DNA from: Oscheius onirici
Taxonomy: Eukaryota; Nematoda; Chromadorea; Rhabditida; Rhabditidae
Assembly (NCBI GenBank): GCA_932521025.1
Contig: OW051468.1
Coordinates: 8,432,064 to 8,496,063, forward strand
Reading direction: 5' to 3'
DNA: 64,000 nucleotides
The position numbers were made by a program, and so were the translations under genes. The notes beneath the pieces are model-generated. The model was not told the DNA's origin. It did no database searches and saw only the letters and a program-made list of their open reading frames with translations. This document shows, in pieces, positions 25,207-36,382 of the stretch; position 1 is the stretch's first letter, and the number at the start of each line of letters is the position of its first letter.

Positions 25207-27837
25207 ATGAAGATCAACTGCTCTCTATTCCCGGTCGACCCGTTTCAGAAGCAAGACAGAACCATCATAGCCGTCTACTTTGTCGTCTTTGTTATTGCCG
25301 TCGTGGGCAATGTGACCATGTTCATGATTCTCGTCAGGAACCAGATGATCAAGGTTCGTTTTTTGTCTAAAGACAGATAAGCAAGACACAGTCCTTTAAA
25401 AAAACTCGGATGGTAACTGACATTTCTTCTAATAGAAGCACCCCTGTACGCAATTACGTACGCATTTTTTTTCGAGGTGAAGACATAATTTTTCAATTTA
25501 TATTTTATTTTTCATTGGTAGCTGAGATGTCTACCTGTATGGGAAAAATAGTCGGAAAGTTGGTAAAAAAAATTTATCAACCCGAAAAAAATGCGTACAC
25601 GTACAGGGGTGCTTCTATTAGAGCTTTTACAGTAGTTTAACGGACTGTCTCACTCCGGGGACAGTCTTTTAAGTTTCTGTATTACTGAAAAACTGGGTTT
25701 TTGACTATTGATCAGATTCCAGTCGCCTGTTTTATGTCCTGTACTCTTTCCCTTTCCCATAATTACCTACTTTATTTTAGGTTCGACGAGTACACTCTCT
25801 CCTTCTACACATGAACATTGCCCATCTAATCGTCACCTTCTTTTTCATCCTAAAAGAGCTGATTCATAATTACACCGTATTTTGGTTTGGAGGAGATTTG
25901 GTAAGCATCTTTCTGCTTTAAAAAACCCGTCTGATTTCAGCTCTGCCGAATCTGCAAGTTCTTTGACGTCTTCTCAGTCGTCTTGTCCATGAACATTCTC
26001 ATCTGTATATCACTGGACCGCTTCTACTCAATCTTTTTCCCGCTGTATGCGATGAGAGCACGGCGATCGGTTCAGAGAATGGTGGCTGTAGCTTGGCTTC
26101 TTTCTTTCATAACCACAGCGCCGCAGGTCAGTACATTTTCATTATGAACAAGGCCTTTTCAAGTTTCACGATGTTCTGCAAAGTTGTAGAGCTTGTCAAA
26201 TGCTACAACTTTGCAAAAGATCACAAAGCTGGAAAAGCATACGTAAGCTAGAAAATAGAGGTTTATTATGGAAGTCTCGAAATATGGGGGAGAGGTGAAA
26301 GCAGAAGGCAGTTCTGCTTGAAACAGGCTCAATTTAACACTTCACGAAAATTTGCCTTTCTGAGCCATTTTAGAAGAAGTTTCTGATTTTGTCCTTCTAG
26401 TTTGTGCTCTTCAAATGTGCCCGACATCCGTGCTATCCCTATGAACAGTGCGTCTCTGCCGACCTCACAAATGATATTCCCAAAGATGTAAGTTTTTTTC
26501 TCTCCCTCTCAAAACAAGACCTCTTTCAGTTTGTCTTCTACTACACCATCATGAACGTAAGATCCCAATCGAGTCTTATTATTTGTTTTTCCCCTTTCAG
26601 TTGATCCAGGTCTATTTTCTGCCGCTAGTTGTAACCGTCCTCTGCTACTCACTAATTCTAGTCAAAATCAGTGCCGAGACTTCGGAAAAAGAAGGTCCGA
26701 AGCTTTTTTGTTTAAAATTCAAAAAGTTTTTATAGCCCTGGAAAAGAGCGATCTCCTCCTGCGGCGGAATGGTCGTAACACGCTGGAACGAGCCAGAAGC
26801 AGAACTTTGAAGTTTGTAGTTTCTTTCCATTCTTTATTCATCTTAAAGGATGACCTTTGTCATCGTTCTGGCCTTTATCATCTGCTGGACTCCCTATGCA
26901 CTGCTTAGTTTTCTTCACTTCCTTCATCAGACCAAGTGGTAAGTTATTCGGCACCTCTTATGGTTAACATTGTTGCGAACTTTATTGAGAAGACTCTTAC
27001 CGAAAATAAACTTGATTTGAAAGCGAGAGTGTTTCTATACCCCATTTGAATTCGGCGAACAAACTTAGAAATTTCCGACAAAGTGAAAACTGATGCTCTT
27101 TTTGAGTGAAATTTTGCGCTAGCCAAAGTCATTGGAGGATACCGGGACAGACTTGTAGACTTTATTGTTCTGTGTCGAACCGTGTGGATTCTGAACAGAG
27201 GTCTGTTCCGCCCCGCGGATTTCGAGAGCGAGCCGCACCTGGAAAGTTTAGATATAAACTTTCAAAAAATGCTGATTTTATCTATAATTAATGTAAAATT
27301 TCAACCTCATCAGATGAGTGGAACCTACGTTATTCTATTTTCCCGAAATCTGCGGCGCTTTTTTTAAGTTCTTCAATTCTCACCGGAACAGTGCCGAAAG
27401 ATAAAAACATCCCAAATGAATTCCTTTTCAGGATCCCCCAAAGCGTCCGCAAATTCGTTTACGCCTTTGCCGTCTTCAATTCTGCCATATCGCCGTATCT
27501 CTACGGCTATTTCTCCTTCGATGTGCCCACAGAGTTGCGGCTTCTCTTCACGGGTTCCAGACTGACGGCCGCGGAGAGACATCTCTCCGTCTCTGCCAAT
27601 ATTATTCGGTTCGTTTTTTTAAAGCAAAACTATATGAGAATTTTCAGCTGCCAACACTCTACGAGAATTCGGAAGCGAAGTGCCAGCGCTTCCAACATTA
27701 CTGTCGAAATGCCTCGGACAGCCACCGCGGAGCAGCCAAAGTCGACCAGAGTTCATTCGCTACGAGTGCCGAGAAAGACCCATGACTCGCATTTTAGAAG
27801 TCCCTCTCCCATGACTTCTCTCTCAGAATCCTGTTGA
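25207..27837 (+). CDS. GnRH/AKH-receptor-type GPCR
   Basis: Ten exons splice in phase: 25207-25353, 25781-25900, 25941-26126, 26401-26487, 26530-26556, 26601-26694, 26736-26811, 26849-26938, 27432-27608, 27648-27837. The ATG sits one base after a TTACAG acceptor. TM1 has AVVGNVTMFMILV; TM2 LLLHMNIAHLIVTFFF; TM3 ends LICISLDRFYSIFFPL, with DR-F in place of DRY-like; TM6 has CWTPYALLSFLHF; TM7 ends SAISPYLYGYFSF, the position and form (SPYLYG instead of NPxxY) seen in GnRH receptors. A long third intracellular loop ends RARSRTLKMT, also GnRHR-like. The C-tail is Ser/Thr/Arg-rich. Such receptors bind adipokinetic/GnRH-like neuropeptides at the plasma membrane. Intron 3 holds hairpin copy 4. Confidence 0.88.
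26157..26235. repeat. short hairpin repeat, copy 4
   Basis: GATGTTCTGCAAAGTTGTAG is followed by CTACAACTTTGCAAAAGATC, in intron 3 of the GnRHR-like gene. It is the most nearly perfect hairpin of the family here. Confidence 0.85.
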
Positions 27838-27894
27838 AAACAAATTTGATTAAAATCTCTTTATTCTACAGACAAGGAACTGATTCAAATTTAT

Positions 27895-29566
27895 TTACAT
27901 GGGTGGGTGGGAGTTGCTTCGTGTCACGTCAGATGCAGCCACCTAGAAATATATCTGGACAACCGATTCTATAAACTTACGGTCGAGTTCTTCAGTCGAC
28001 GCACTCCTAAAACTTTGAGCATTTCTTTGCGCAGATGAGAGTTGAGGATCAGGTGAAGCCAGGGGTTGATGAAGGACTCGAGGCCGGTCATGAGTGGATA
28101 GTATGGCCGGATGTAGAGCATTCCATCCTAAAGAGGGTATTGTTTGGACTAGAGGTGGTGCGCAGCCGTTCACAAAAATGGCTGGAAAGGTTTCTACTCG
28201 ATTTCCAAAGGCTACCCAATGTGCGGGACTGGAAAACGCGGAAAGCGCAATTTTGACTTTGGCTGCGCACCAACTTAGATAGCATGGAGCCTGTATATCA
28301 ACACCTACAGTAGGCGAACGTCGATACGCAACCTTTACGAGTTGGTGCACAGACAAACTCAAAATGGCGGGAAAGGTTCTAATTTCCCGCTTACTTTGTA
28401 CCTTTTGCGCACCAACCCGATTTCCAAAAGTTTTAGTCTTTCTTACATTGACTTCCATCAAGACAACGAAAAGCTGCGCCACGTAGAAGAAAAGACTCAT
28501 CCCAAAGGCGAAACTTTGACCAACGACCACCAAGCTCAGCCTCATTTCCGCCGTCAGTCCTCTGAGATCTGACATTTTGGGGAAGGAAGAAAACATACTT
28601 GACAGTTCGGTGCTTCACAATCAACTTGAAGACGTTCGAATATGCCATAACCGATATGGTGAAGACTGTCAGCTGGAAGCCGACTTCGACGTAAGAGGAC
28701 AGCTAAAGAGACTGTAAGTCGATGTGGTTAGTCTTACCAGTTGATGTCTGGGTTCCACAACAAAGATGAGATTCTCCTTATAACCGAACGTCTTGTTCCA
28801 ATTGATAGTAATCGGAAGGGAGAAGAAAACAGGAGGAATCCAGTGAAGACAAATGATTGTTCCTAGACCGAGACCGGATGTTATCTGAGAAAAATATAAG
28901 AGTCAGGAGTGAGTTCTGTAGTCTGTTCAAAAAGAAGAGGGATTACCGTAAGGTTTGCCACGAGAACCACTTAGTACGCGAAAATTCGATGCTCAGTCAA
29001 GAAATTTAAATTTTCTCTGCGTATCTTTTAAATTTCTTCGCTGAATATCCAATTTTTGCGTGCTAACAATAAGTGGGTCTCGCAGGGAAGAGCTAAAATC
29101 TTACGGTAATCTTTTTTCTTTTTGAACGAAGCCCATACCTTGTGAATGGACGAGTTCGGATAGCAGAGGACGACGAGTCTTTGGAGGGATACCAAACAGT
29201 CGCCAAAGACCCGAAGCATCATCAAGTAGTGATTGGAATTGTAAGCGTACGGAGCAATGAAGGCCCTGTTCTCCCAGTAGAAATCTTTGAACAGGCCCAT
29301 GGCCCGAAGGACGAAGACGCTCGTCTCGGAGGGGATGGCTACAAAGTCGGCCAGAGCCTGAAAAGTAAGGAAAATGAAGGATAGAAAGACAAAAAAACCT
29401 GACTCAGAACACAGTTGTAGTATGTCGTTTTAAAGCGAGGCTCACTGCCTCTCCGATGAAGAATTGTGTAGACGACGAGAATGTAAAGAGGAATTGTCGG
29501 AATTGCTACCAAGAAGAAGACGTTTGCTTGCCATGGAGATTGGAGAAGCCATTCTATGTAAGACAT
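27895..29566 (-). CDS. nematode seven-pass chemoreceptor A (SRG/SRV-superfamily-like)
   Basis: Seven exons in consistent phase: 29399-29566, 29139-29357, 28738-28884, 28599-28702, 28447-28561, 27981-28127, 27895-27942, giving about 315 residues. TM1 reads FFLVAIPTIPLYILVVYTIL, followed by PRFKTTYYNCVLSQ. Exon 2 has MMLRVFGDCLVSLQRLVVLC (TM3 end). Exon 3 has a TM4 with CLHWIPPVFFSLPITI. Exon 5 has GLTAEMRLSLVVVGQSFAFG. Exon 6 has LESFINPWLHL with the TM7 NP. The layout fits the SRG superfamily of chemosensory receptors in ciliated neurons; the exact subfamily is not certain. It is paralogous to receptors B and C, with identical lengths for exons 1-3 in A and B (56, 73, 49 codons). Intron 2 contains a MITE M1 copy. 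Confidence 0.84.
28918..29137. mobile_element. MITE family M1, copy 2 (in receptor A intron)
   Basis: Starts GTCTGTTCAAAAAGAAGAGG, contains GGATTACCGTAAGG and AAGTGGGTCTCGCAGGGAAG, and ends CTTTTTGAACGAAGCCC. The arms are more diverged than copy 1. Confidence 0.8.
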
Positions 29567-29569
29567 TTG

Positions 29570-30230
29570 CCACGAATGAAATTATGCTATTTCCTTGTCC
29601 ATGGGATTGCTAGCGTGAGAAAGACAACTCAACCGAAGAGTGTTACAATTTGTAACATGGCTATCCTTGTGGAAAAGCTCTTTTGAACCAAGTGAAAGTT
29701 TATCTATTGATCATTGGTCAAAGTACTCGTGACAGAATTGTTAGGATATTTACTCCATTCAAATATCCCGCCGTCTCATACCGTATCCTCTGTCGGTTTA
29801 GCCGCCAATTTTCCCTCATTCAAATTCTGGCTGATGTTTCCCCAGTTGTGATTTCTCTCCGCTACAAAGCGGTTGTTTCTACTTTTGATAATAAACCTTT
29901 GTCGTATTCTAACGCTTCAATATTCTACAAGCACCGATCGTAACAAGAACAGTATCATTAGTTCATTCATTTGTGTCCTAACTCAGAAAATGATCTGTAG
30001 GAAAGAAATGTCTATCTTCGGAAATCGGCAAACTGCCATGTTTCTGTATTCAGTCAGGGAATAGTTGAGAATGTTGGACCAAGCTTAGCCGAGAACAGAT
30101 TTCTCCACCTGTGTGGTTTTCGGCCAGCTGCTCTTGTCTAATTTGGAGTCCATTCTTCGACAATTTTAGCCCGGTAATTGCCGCCTTTTTTCCATTTACA
30201 GTATCAGGGCAAGCCAACTCACAAACATTC
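29570..30230. other. intergenic, with duplicated segment
   Basis: A segment at about 29,603-29,712 (TGCTAGCGTGAGAAAGACAA...) recurs as a diverged direct copy at about 30,597-30,706. No gene is seen between receptor A and the repeat element at 30.2 kb. Confidence 0.55.
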
Positions 30231-30706
30231 AGAGAGGTATTTAATATAGAGAAGACTATCATCTGGAGCTTGGAAGCTGGAAAATGGCAAGCTTTGTGTC
30301 CATTCAAAGTTTTCGGTAAAGAAACTTAGTCCCTCTGTGACCGACAACCAAGTCTGGAATAGGTAATTTCCGATACAAGTGGCGACACTCAGAGACACTA
30401 GTGTAAGTCTGCAGTCCTGTCGGAATGTCCCCTGAGGTTGAATCAGCAGTGTCTGTCTCTGCCTCTCAGACGAACCAGGTCTCAGCCGTAATAATGCTCT
30501 CCTACAGGGTTGCGAACGACCCTTCGCTGACCGAGCTCTCGTTGCCCATGATGCAGATCGGATGAGCATTGTTATGCTGCTTTTTTCCATGCGGTTGCTA
30601 GCGTGAGAAAGACGACTCAACCGAGGCATTTTACAACTTGTGACACGTCTGTCTATCCTTGTGGAAAACTTCTTTTGAACACGATGAAAGTAAATACATT
30701 GTACGG
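30230..30706. repeat. dispersed element R1, copy 1
   Basis: A ~350 bp sequence carrying TATCGGAAATTACCTATTCC (as its complement), GTGTCGCCACTTGTATC and CAGCGAAGGGTCGTTCGC. It recurs inverted at 37,745-38,105. Shorter pieces (the CAGCGAAGG...GAGAGCGTACG part) recur at 31,995-32,110 and 44,185-44,265. The apparent 176-codon ORF over this copy is probably not a gene, because the other copies do not keep it open. Confidence 0.65.
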
Positions 30707-30959
30707 GGTAAAGGTCAAGATGCTGCGATCTGACAGGAGCACGAGTCAACTCACAAAGAGAACAGAATCTCGGGAATTAGTTGAGTGAGCATTTGAGCAA
30801 AGTAAGGGTACTGAACAGAGATGCGATAGGATGAGAACTACAGAGACTACTAGACAATAAGCATAGGTTACAGTAGAACCACTAGATCTTCTGAGAAGAA
30901 AGTTTCCAAAAGAACACAAAAAACATGGGGCTAGGCTACACCGTTTATTTATCATTAGT

Positions 30960-31785
30960 TTATTTTTTCGGCGGAAGAGCCTTGTTGCCCAGGTTGGCCA
31001 GTGGAGCGGTCGGCATCTCTGGGATGGTCTTGGAGACGGGAGCAGTCGACTTGGTCGGAGCTGTACTCTTGGTCTGTTGACTCACAACCGGAAGTTTCTG
31101 ACTCTAGGCAGGAGTGCTCTTCGTCTGCTGGCTCTGCGTCGGAGGAGGAGGGTCACTAGCCGGCTGCTTCTTCTCGTCGTCGCTGTCCTCTCCCTCACTT
31201 TCAGACTCGGACATCGGAGCCACGTCTCTGTACATCAGAAGAATGGCAGTCATCAGAAGAATGATAGTCGGAGTCTTTCCTGTGGCCTCCTGATCCACCA
31301 GACCTTCGCCCTTGACGATCTTGGCTCGACGATGAGTTAGCGAGTGATTGGAGGCCGGGTCGTGCGACTGCTCCACGTCGTTGTAGCCCTTGAAGAGGAT
31401 GCGCAGTTGATACTTTCTCATCTCCTGTCCGACCATCCTCATCTGGAATTTGTGCGACGTCCACATCTTCTGCACGTCGGTAGTCGAGCCGGGAGCGATG
31501 GTGTAGATGATAGTGTAGATGATCCTTGAGCATCTGCTGCACCTGCTGAGTCGGCTTCAGACCCTTGAAGATGATCTTGACCGTCGTCTGATCACCCGGC
31601 TTGACCATTCCGTAGACGGGACGCATCTTGTAGACCCCGGGACGAGTAGATTTGAGCTTGAAAGTGACGAGTTCAGCTCCGGGATTGCTGATGACGAGGT
31701 TGACGCTCTGATTGGTAGCATCCGGAGTGTAGGAGACGCTCTCGCTCGGACTGAAGCTGACCTTCTCCAGAACCATCCCAGCTGA
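30960..31785 (-). pseudogene. MSP-domain protein gene, disrupted
   Basis: The minus strand starts at ATG 31776 and reads a major sperm protein domain: VLEKVSFSPSESVSYTPD, LVISNPGAELVTFKLKS, VYKMRPVYGMVKPGDQTT. After QQVQQMLKD the frame breaks at about 31,500-31,525, where a 12-base unit (GTGTAGATGATA on the plus strand) is tandemly duplicated. The family sequence resumes in another frame (YTIAPGSTTDVQKMW, KFQMRMVGQEMRKYQL), then a hydrophobic segment IILLMTAILLMY, an acidic tail and a stop TAG at 31,104. Beyond that TAG the same frame continues QKLPVVSQQTKS...LPPKK to TAA at 30,960. A frameshift plus an early stop and no introns suggest a decayed, possibly retroposed, copy. An assembly error at the duplication is the alternative. 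Confidence 0.68.
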
Positions 31786-31994
31786 CTGCAGACGTTGAAC
31801 TGAAGCTACTTCGCAACTGATGTCTTACGGTAATTTAGACTTGACTCGTTTTGACAGGAAATTGACTTGTCGCGACTCGTGAGAGCTAAGATCCACTTTA
31901 AGTTGCTCTCAAATGGAATAGATAATTTTCACGTTCCAATACAAGTGCAAAGAAAGGAAGAAAATGATGAGACACAGCGGAAACGATCAGCCAG

Positions 31995-32110
31995 AAGCTC
32001 ATAGACGTCCCGGATCGCATCCGTACGCTCTCCTGCGCCGGTGCCAACGACTCTTCGCTGCCTGAGCTCTTTGCTCGTGACGCGATGCTAATCGGATGTG
32101 TGTTATTATG
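31995..32110. repeat. dispersed element R1, partial copy
   Basis: CGTACGCTCTCCTGCGCCGG...CGACTCTTCGCTGCCTGAGC...GCTAATCGGATG matches the end portion of the copies at 30.5 and 37.8 kb. Confidence 0.6.
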
Positions 32111-32236
32111 CTGAAATTTTTGGCAATCCTCTTTTATTAGAACATAATTTTCACGGTGGTCACAATGATTTGACGCGATGAGTAATCTTATTGGAAATAC
32201 CTTTTTTTGGTTTTGACAGGAAATGTATTTGGACCA

Positions 32237-32560
32237 AGCATGTGCCCTGGACCAGTCCGGTCCGATTTTCTAATTGGACCGGACCGATCCACCCGCAGCC
32301 ATTCAAAAATCGGGGGCTGTCTCGCAACGGAAATATTCGATTTAAAAATAGTCACTTTGCAAAAATCTTGGCTGAGTATCCAATGATTACACGTTATACC
32401 AATTTGGCTACAGCACGCAAGCGTTGGATACTCAGCCAAGATTTTTGCAAAGTGACCATTTTCAAGTCGAACATTTTCGCGGCGAGACAACCCTAAAAAT
32501 CGGACCGGACCGCCCGCCGTCATTAAAAAATTGAACCGGACCGAGCGCACATGCTTGACT
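32237..32560. mobile_element. fold-back element F1 (~320 bp palindrome)
   Basis: Arms begin with GGTCCGATTTTCTAATTGG and end in the complementary GGACCG-rich sequence near 32,545. Inner arms carry GTCACTTTGCAAAAATCTTG and its exact complement, and the centre carries GGCTGAGTATCCAATG and its complement. No coding capacity. The central word is shared with the M1 MITEs. Confidence 0.75.
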
Positions 32561-32905
32561 TGGACTTGTGAGAGCTAAGATTTTTTATAAAACTAGTTTC
32601 TTTTCTAAATTTCCCAGACGACTTCGTCGCCTGGTGTTGCAATCCTTTGTATATTCTTTACCGATAGCCTCTCTATTCACAAATGGACAAACATTCCCAG
32701 AGTCAGCCACAGATACCATGACACTTTAATAGTTTAGACCAGACGACTTCGTCGCCTGGCGGCTTCGTAATGCCAATCTTTTCTACCTGATTCACCGTTG
32801 CCTAAAACCGACACGCCTGTCCAACACGACTTTTATCTTCTTGCAACTGAAGGAGCCCGGAGAGGAGAAGTAGAAAGCACTTCCATCCAGAAGATATAAT
32901 TTGAC

Positions 32906-33157
32906 TTAAGAGCTAGAAATAAATCCGACTCTGATTCTCTGAGGGTTCCCACGGATGCGGAAGATCTCGTTGGAGGTGCACTTGATTTTGTAGGCGATGC
33001 GTTCCTTCAGCGGATTCGTGAGTTCGAGGGTCGTGTTGACAGCCTCGTCTCCCAGCTTCTTGCTCGCGAAGAGGATCTTCTCGGCGGGCTCCAGAGTCTC
33101 GTCTTCCATCTCGCAGTTCATCAGCAGCAACAATGACTCTCTTCTCGTTGTCTGCAT
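32906..33157 (-). pseudogene. MSP-domain fragment
   Basis: An 83-codon ORF reads the first half of a major sperm protein domain (LEPAEKILFASKKLGDEA, TLELTNPLKERIAYKIKCTS, NEIFRIR) and then leaves the family sequence (GNPQRIRVGFISSS, stop). A GTGGGA donor exists right after FRI, so it could be exon 1 of a two-MSP-domain gene whose remainder is the disrupted copy at 30,960-31,785, with F1 and R1 lying between. A truncated fragment is the simpler reading. Confidence 0.5.
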
Positions 33158-33462
33158 ATTGTCCTGTTTTTGACAGGAGGGAACAAGTTAAAGATCGAGA
33201 AGTGTCGCCTAATCCACGAAAATTTCATCCACACTTCGCCTAACTGGTCCGTAAAGTCATCCCTCCATCTGGACTTCGGCCTTCCAGACCCCCTTATGGT
33301 CAACCAGGAACTCTTCGACGCGGCGAAGGGTCTCTGCAAACCTGAACTCAATAAAGTCGGAACCATGAAAAGACGAAAGTATGAGTAAATAAGAACTTTC
33401 ATTCAGATATCCATGCTAGAGTGATCTACGAGAACCTGTATGGCGCCAGAAGAGTGATTTTG

Positions 33463-36224
33463 TTAGTTGCCAGTCTCTCGATTCATTGGCCGCGACTGAC
33501 TTTCCGAGACTCCCTGAAAATAATAAAATAATAGCTATCAGACAAAAACAATCTAACCGTCGAAGAGTCTTGCCTCAAGCCAAACATTCTCCAGACTTCT
33601 TTTCGAAGATCAGTGTTGACGACGATGTGCAGCCATGGGTTGATGAAGGATTCGAAACCGGTCAGAAGTGGGTAGTAATTTCGCAGTTGTATCACTGCGC
33701 TCTGTCACTTGTTTGTTTAAAAAAATAACGTGACAGAGGGGGGAGAATAGTTCCAAATGACTCAAATAACTGGAATATTAATCAAATTATCTGTTAGAAA
33801 TAGCCAGTCATGCTACTTGTCAGCTTATTTTAATTGCTAAGACGTGATTTTTGAGCTTAGCAATGTTCTACAAAGTTGTACAGCAGATCAAAAGCTACAA
33901 CTTTATAGTACATGAAAATCAGCGAAAACTAAATCTTCAATCCGAAAAAGGTCCTACAAGTGCAGTGTAGGCGCCCGGGGGGCCAGGCCCGGATCACAAG
34001 TTTCGTATCGTCACACGATGCTAATGGTCTGCCGCTGCTGGATGCACGTGACGGTCTCATCAGAGTTTTTTCTGTGGCTGAGGATGATCATCGTGACTAG
34101 GACGTATCTCTTAGCCCTCTGTGGCGGAGATGGTTTCCTTTAGTAGATTTTGCTTTACCGGAATTCGTTCTCGGGTTTCGGGTAAAGCCATGCTTGAAGA
34201 CGTTCTTGCTTGTCTGCGCGCTAAAATCCTTCGGGTACCTTGGCCAAGGTGGAGTGCGAAGACCAATCAATACTTCCTCGTAGTGCACTCTGGAAACGTC
34301 TCCTCGGTGATGGCGAACATTGGTGGCAAAAAATAAATAAATTTAGGACGAGAGTCCGATGATAAAAATCAAACAAGACAGCTCTGGAACTCAAAACAAT
34401 GATGTCTACTTTCTATGCGATCAACCAATGGAACTATTCTTCCCCTGTGTACCAGGATACTTCCTACCGTCAGTCCCAGCTGCACCACGACGAACTGTGT
34501 CGAATAGAAGACCACACACATCCCAAAACCCACCGTCTGCCCCATGACTACCAGGGAGAGTCGCATTTCTCGAGTCAAGCCCCTATTTTGAAACTTTTCA
34601 GAGGTCAACTAGAGTCCTACCCATCCAATCTGTGACTGATGATAATTTTGAAGACGAAGAGATACGCAATCACAGAAATTGAGAATGTGATCAATTGATA
34701 TGTCACTTCGAGGCAACTGGCCAGCTGAAAAGAGGTTAACTGTAATAAAATTTTAGGTCAGTCTCGCAAAAAATGTGAAAGAGGCTGTGCCATTAGACTT
34801 GGATACGTCTTTTGAACAAACCAAAGTTTTCACAAACCATCTGATCAGCCGGCGTAATGACGGTCAACAGCGTCTCTGGCGTATCAAAAGTCCGATTAAA
34901 GTTCAGCGTGATAGGCAAGGAGATGAGTATTGGCACGGTCCAATGAACCAGAACTATGGCAACAAACGGAACGGATGAGACAAACTGCAGACTCGGTGAA
35001 AGTAGCAAAATATAGAAGCTGACCTTTTGGAGGGACGAAAAAGGATAACAGAGGATGATAAATCTCTGCATTGAGACAAGACAGTCTCCAAAAACGCGTA
35101 ACATCAAGAGAAGATGGTTAGAGTTGAAGGAATACGGAGCCAGATAATGTCTGTTCTCCCAGTACAGTTCTTTGAATAGACCGAGGTAGCGGAAGATGAA
35201 TGTAAAAGTATCCGAGGGAATTGCCACCGCGTCCACAATAGCCTAAATTTTCAATATTATAACGGTTTCAGAACCAGATTCTGGTAACTGGAACAGTGAT
35301 CTTCTTCTGGAAAGCTTCAGATCAAATTTTCTATAGAGCGGTCTAGTAGAATCTAGACCTTCGGCTGTACTGTATGTTCTGTTCAAAAAGAAGAGGGATT
35401 ACCGTAAGATTTTAGCTCTTCTCTTCGAGACCCACTTAGCATGCAAAAGTTGGATACTCAGCCAACTAATTCGAAAGATACGCAGCGAATTTTGGAATTT
35501 ATTGGCTGAGTTTCCAATGTTTGTGTGCTAAGTGGGTCTCGAAGGGAAGAGCTAAAATCTTAAGGTAATTCCTCTTCTTTTTGAACAGACCAGACTCTTA
35601 TATTCAGATGGATCTGAGAATTTTCAAAAAAAAAATGCTGCCGGATCAGCTGACACAAAACCTTTTGCGTTTTTCGAAGCGGAGAATAGTCAGAGCTTTA
35701 AAATTGACCTTCGGGCACAAAATCAGAGAGTATTTCGGGTCTCTTTGCAACTCGACGCGATGACAAAAAATGCCTATTTTACCAACTGGTTCAAACAGCT
35801 TTGATTTTGACTGATATGGAAATTTATGAAATCAAAGTTTGAAGTCCGGACTAGATTCAGAGTATTCATTACTACTTGCTCTCAACCAAAGACTCCCTGC
35901 CGTCAAGCGTGAGAAATTCGGCAGCTATGTTCCAGTTACGCGGAACTGTGCACGAAGATTATTTGCAACTTAATTTTCTCTCTCATACTTTCATCTAACT
36001 GAAATTAGTCTGAACTAGAATATGTCAGACATTATACGCCAAAATACGTTACGTATCTGAGATAGCACAAGATAATAGTAAACTGTTCGGAAGCGAGGCG
36101 TTCTTCTGATCCCATGCAAGATTCCAGCAACGACGCCGACATAAAGAGGAATAGTGACGATAGCTGCACAGATGAAGACTCCAGAAGGCCAGCGAATCTT
36201 CTCGAAAATGTCGAGAATAGGCAT
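33463..36224 (-). CDS. nematode seven-pass chemoreceptor B (abnormal exon 1 donor)
   Basis: Seven exons parallel to receptor A: 36057-36224 (starts MPILDIFEKIRW, TM1 FICAAIVTIPLYVGVVAGIL, ends YYYLVLSQ), 35024-35242, 34838-34984, about 34,618-34,726, about 34,475-34,590, 33558-33701 (GFESFINPWLHIVV), 33463-33513. About 314 residues are predicted. Everything after exon 1 splices in phase. At the conserved exon 1 boundary, where A and C have CAG then GT, this gene has CAG then AT (CAGATACGTAAC). The nearest GT, four bases on, would shift the frame. The gene is therefore either recently disabled, uses an unusual donor, or carries a base error. Intron 1 (814 bp) contains a MITE M1 copy. Confidence 0.75.
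33845..33930. repeat. short hairpin repeat, copy 5
   Basis: CAATGTTCTACAAAGTTGTA is paired with CTACAACTTTATAGTACATG, in an intron of receptor B. Confidence 0.75.
35371..35592. mobile_element. MITE family M1, copy 3 (in receptor B intron 1)
   Basis: Starts TGTTCTGTTCAAAAAGAAG and ends CTTTTTGAACAGACCAGAC. Its arms and centre are very close to copy 1 (ATTACCGTAAGATTTTAGC, GTTGGATACTCAGCCAAC). Confidence 0.85.
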
Positions 36225-36382
36225 TTGTGATTGGAGGGAAAGGGAATGTTATCCGCCTCTCATGACTCGTGACTCTCATAAGCTCATTAATCTCTCTGTC
36301 TATTAATTTCACTGTCTATCTATCTATGAACTTTTATTTTACTGAACGAGCCGTTCCATTGGTTCCCACGGTGACGACAGGG

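Noticed and set aside
30219-30749. 176-codon minus-strand ORF over repeat R1
   Set aside because: The same DNA recurs at 37.8 kb and elsewhere without keeping this frame open, so it is a repeat rather than a gene.
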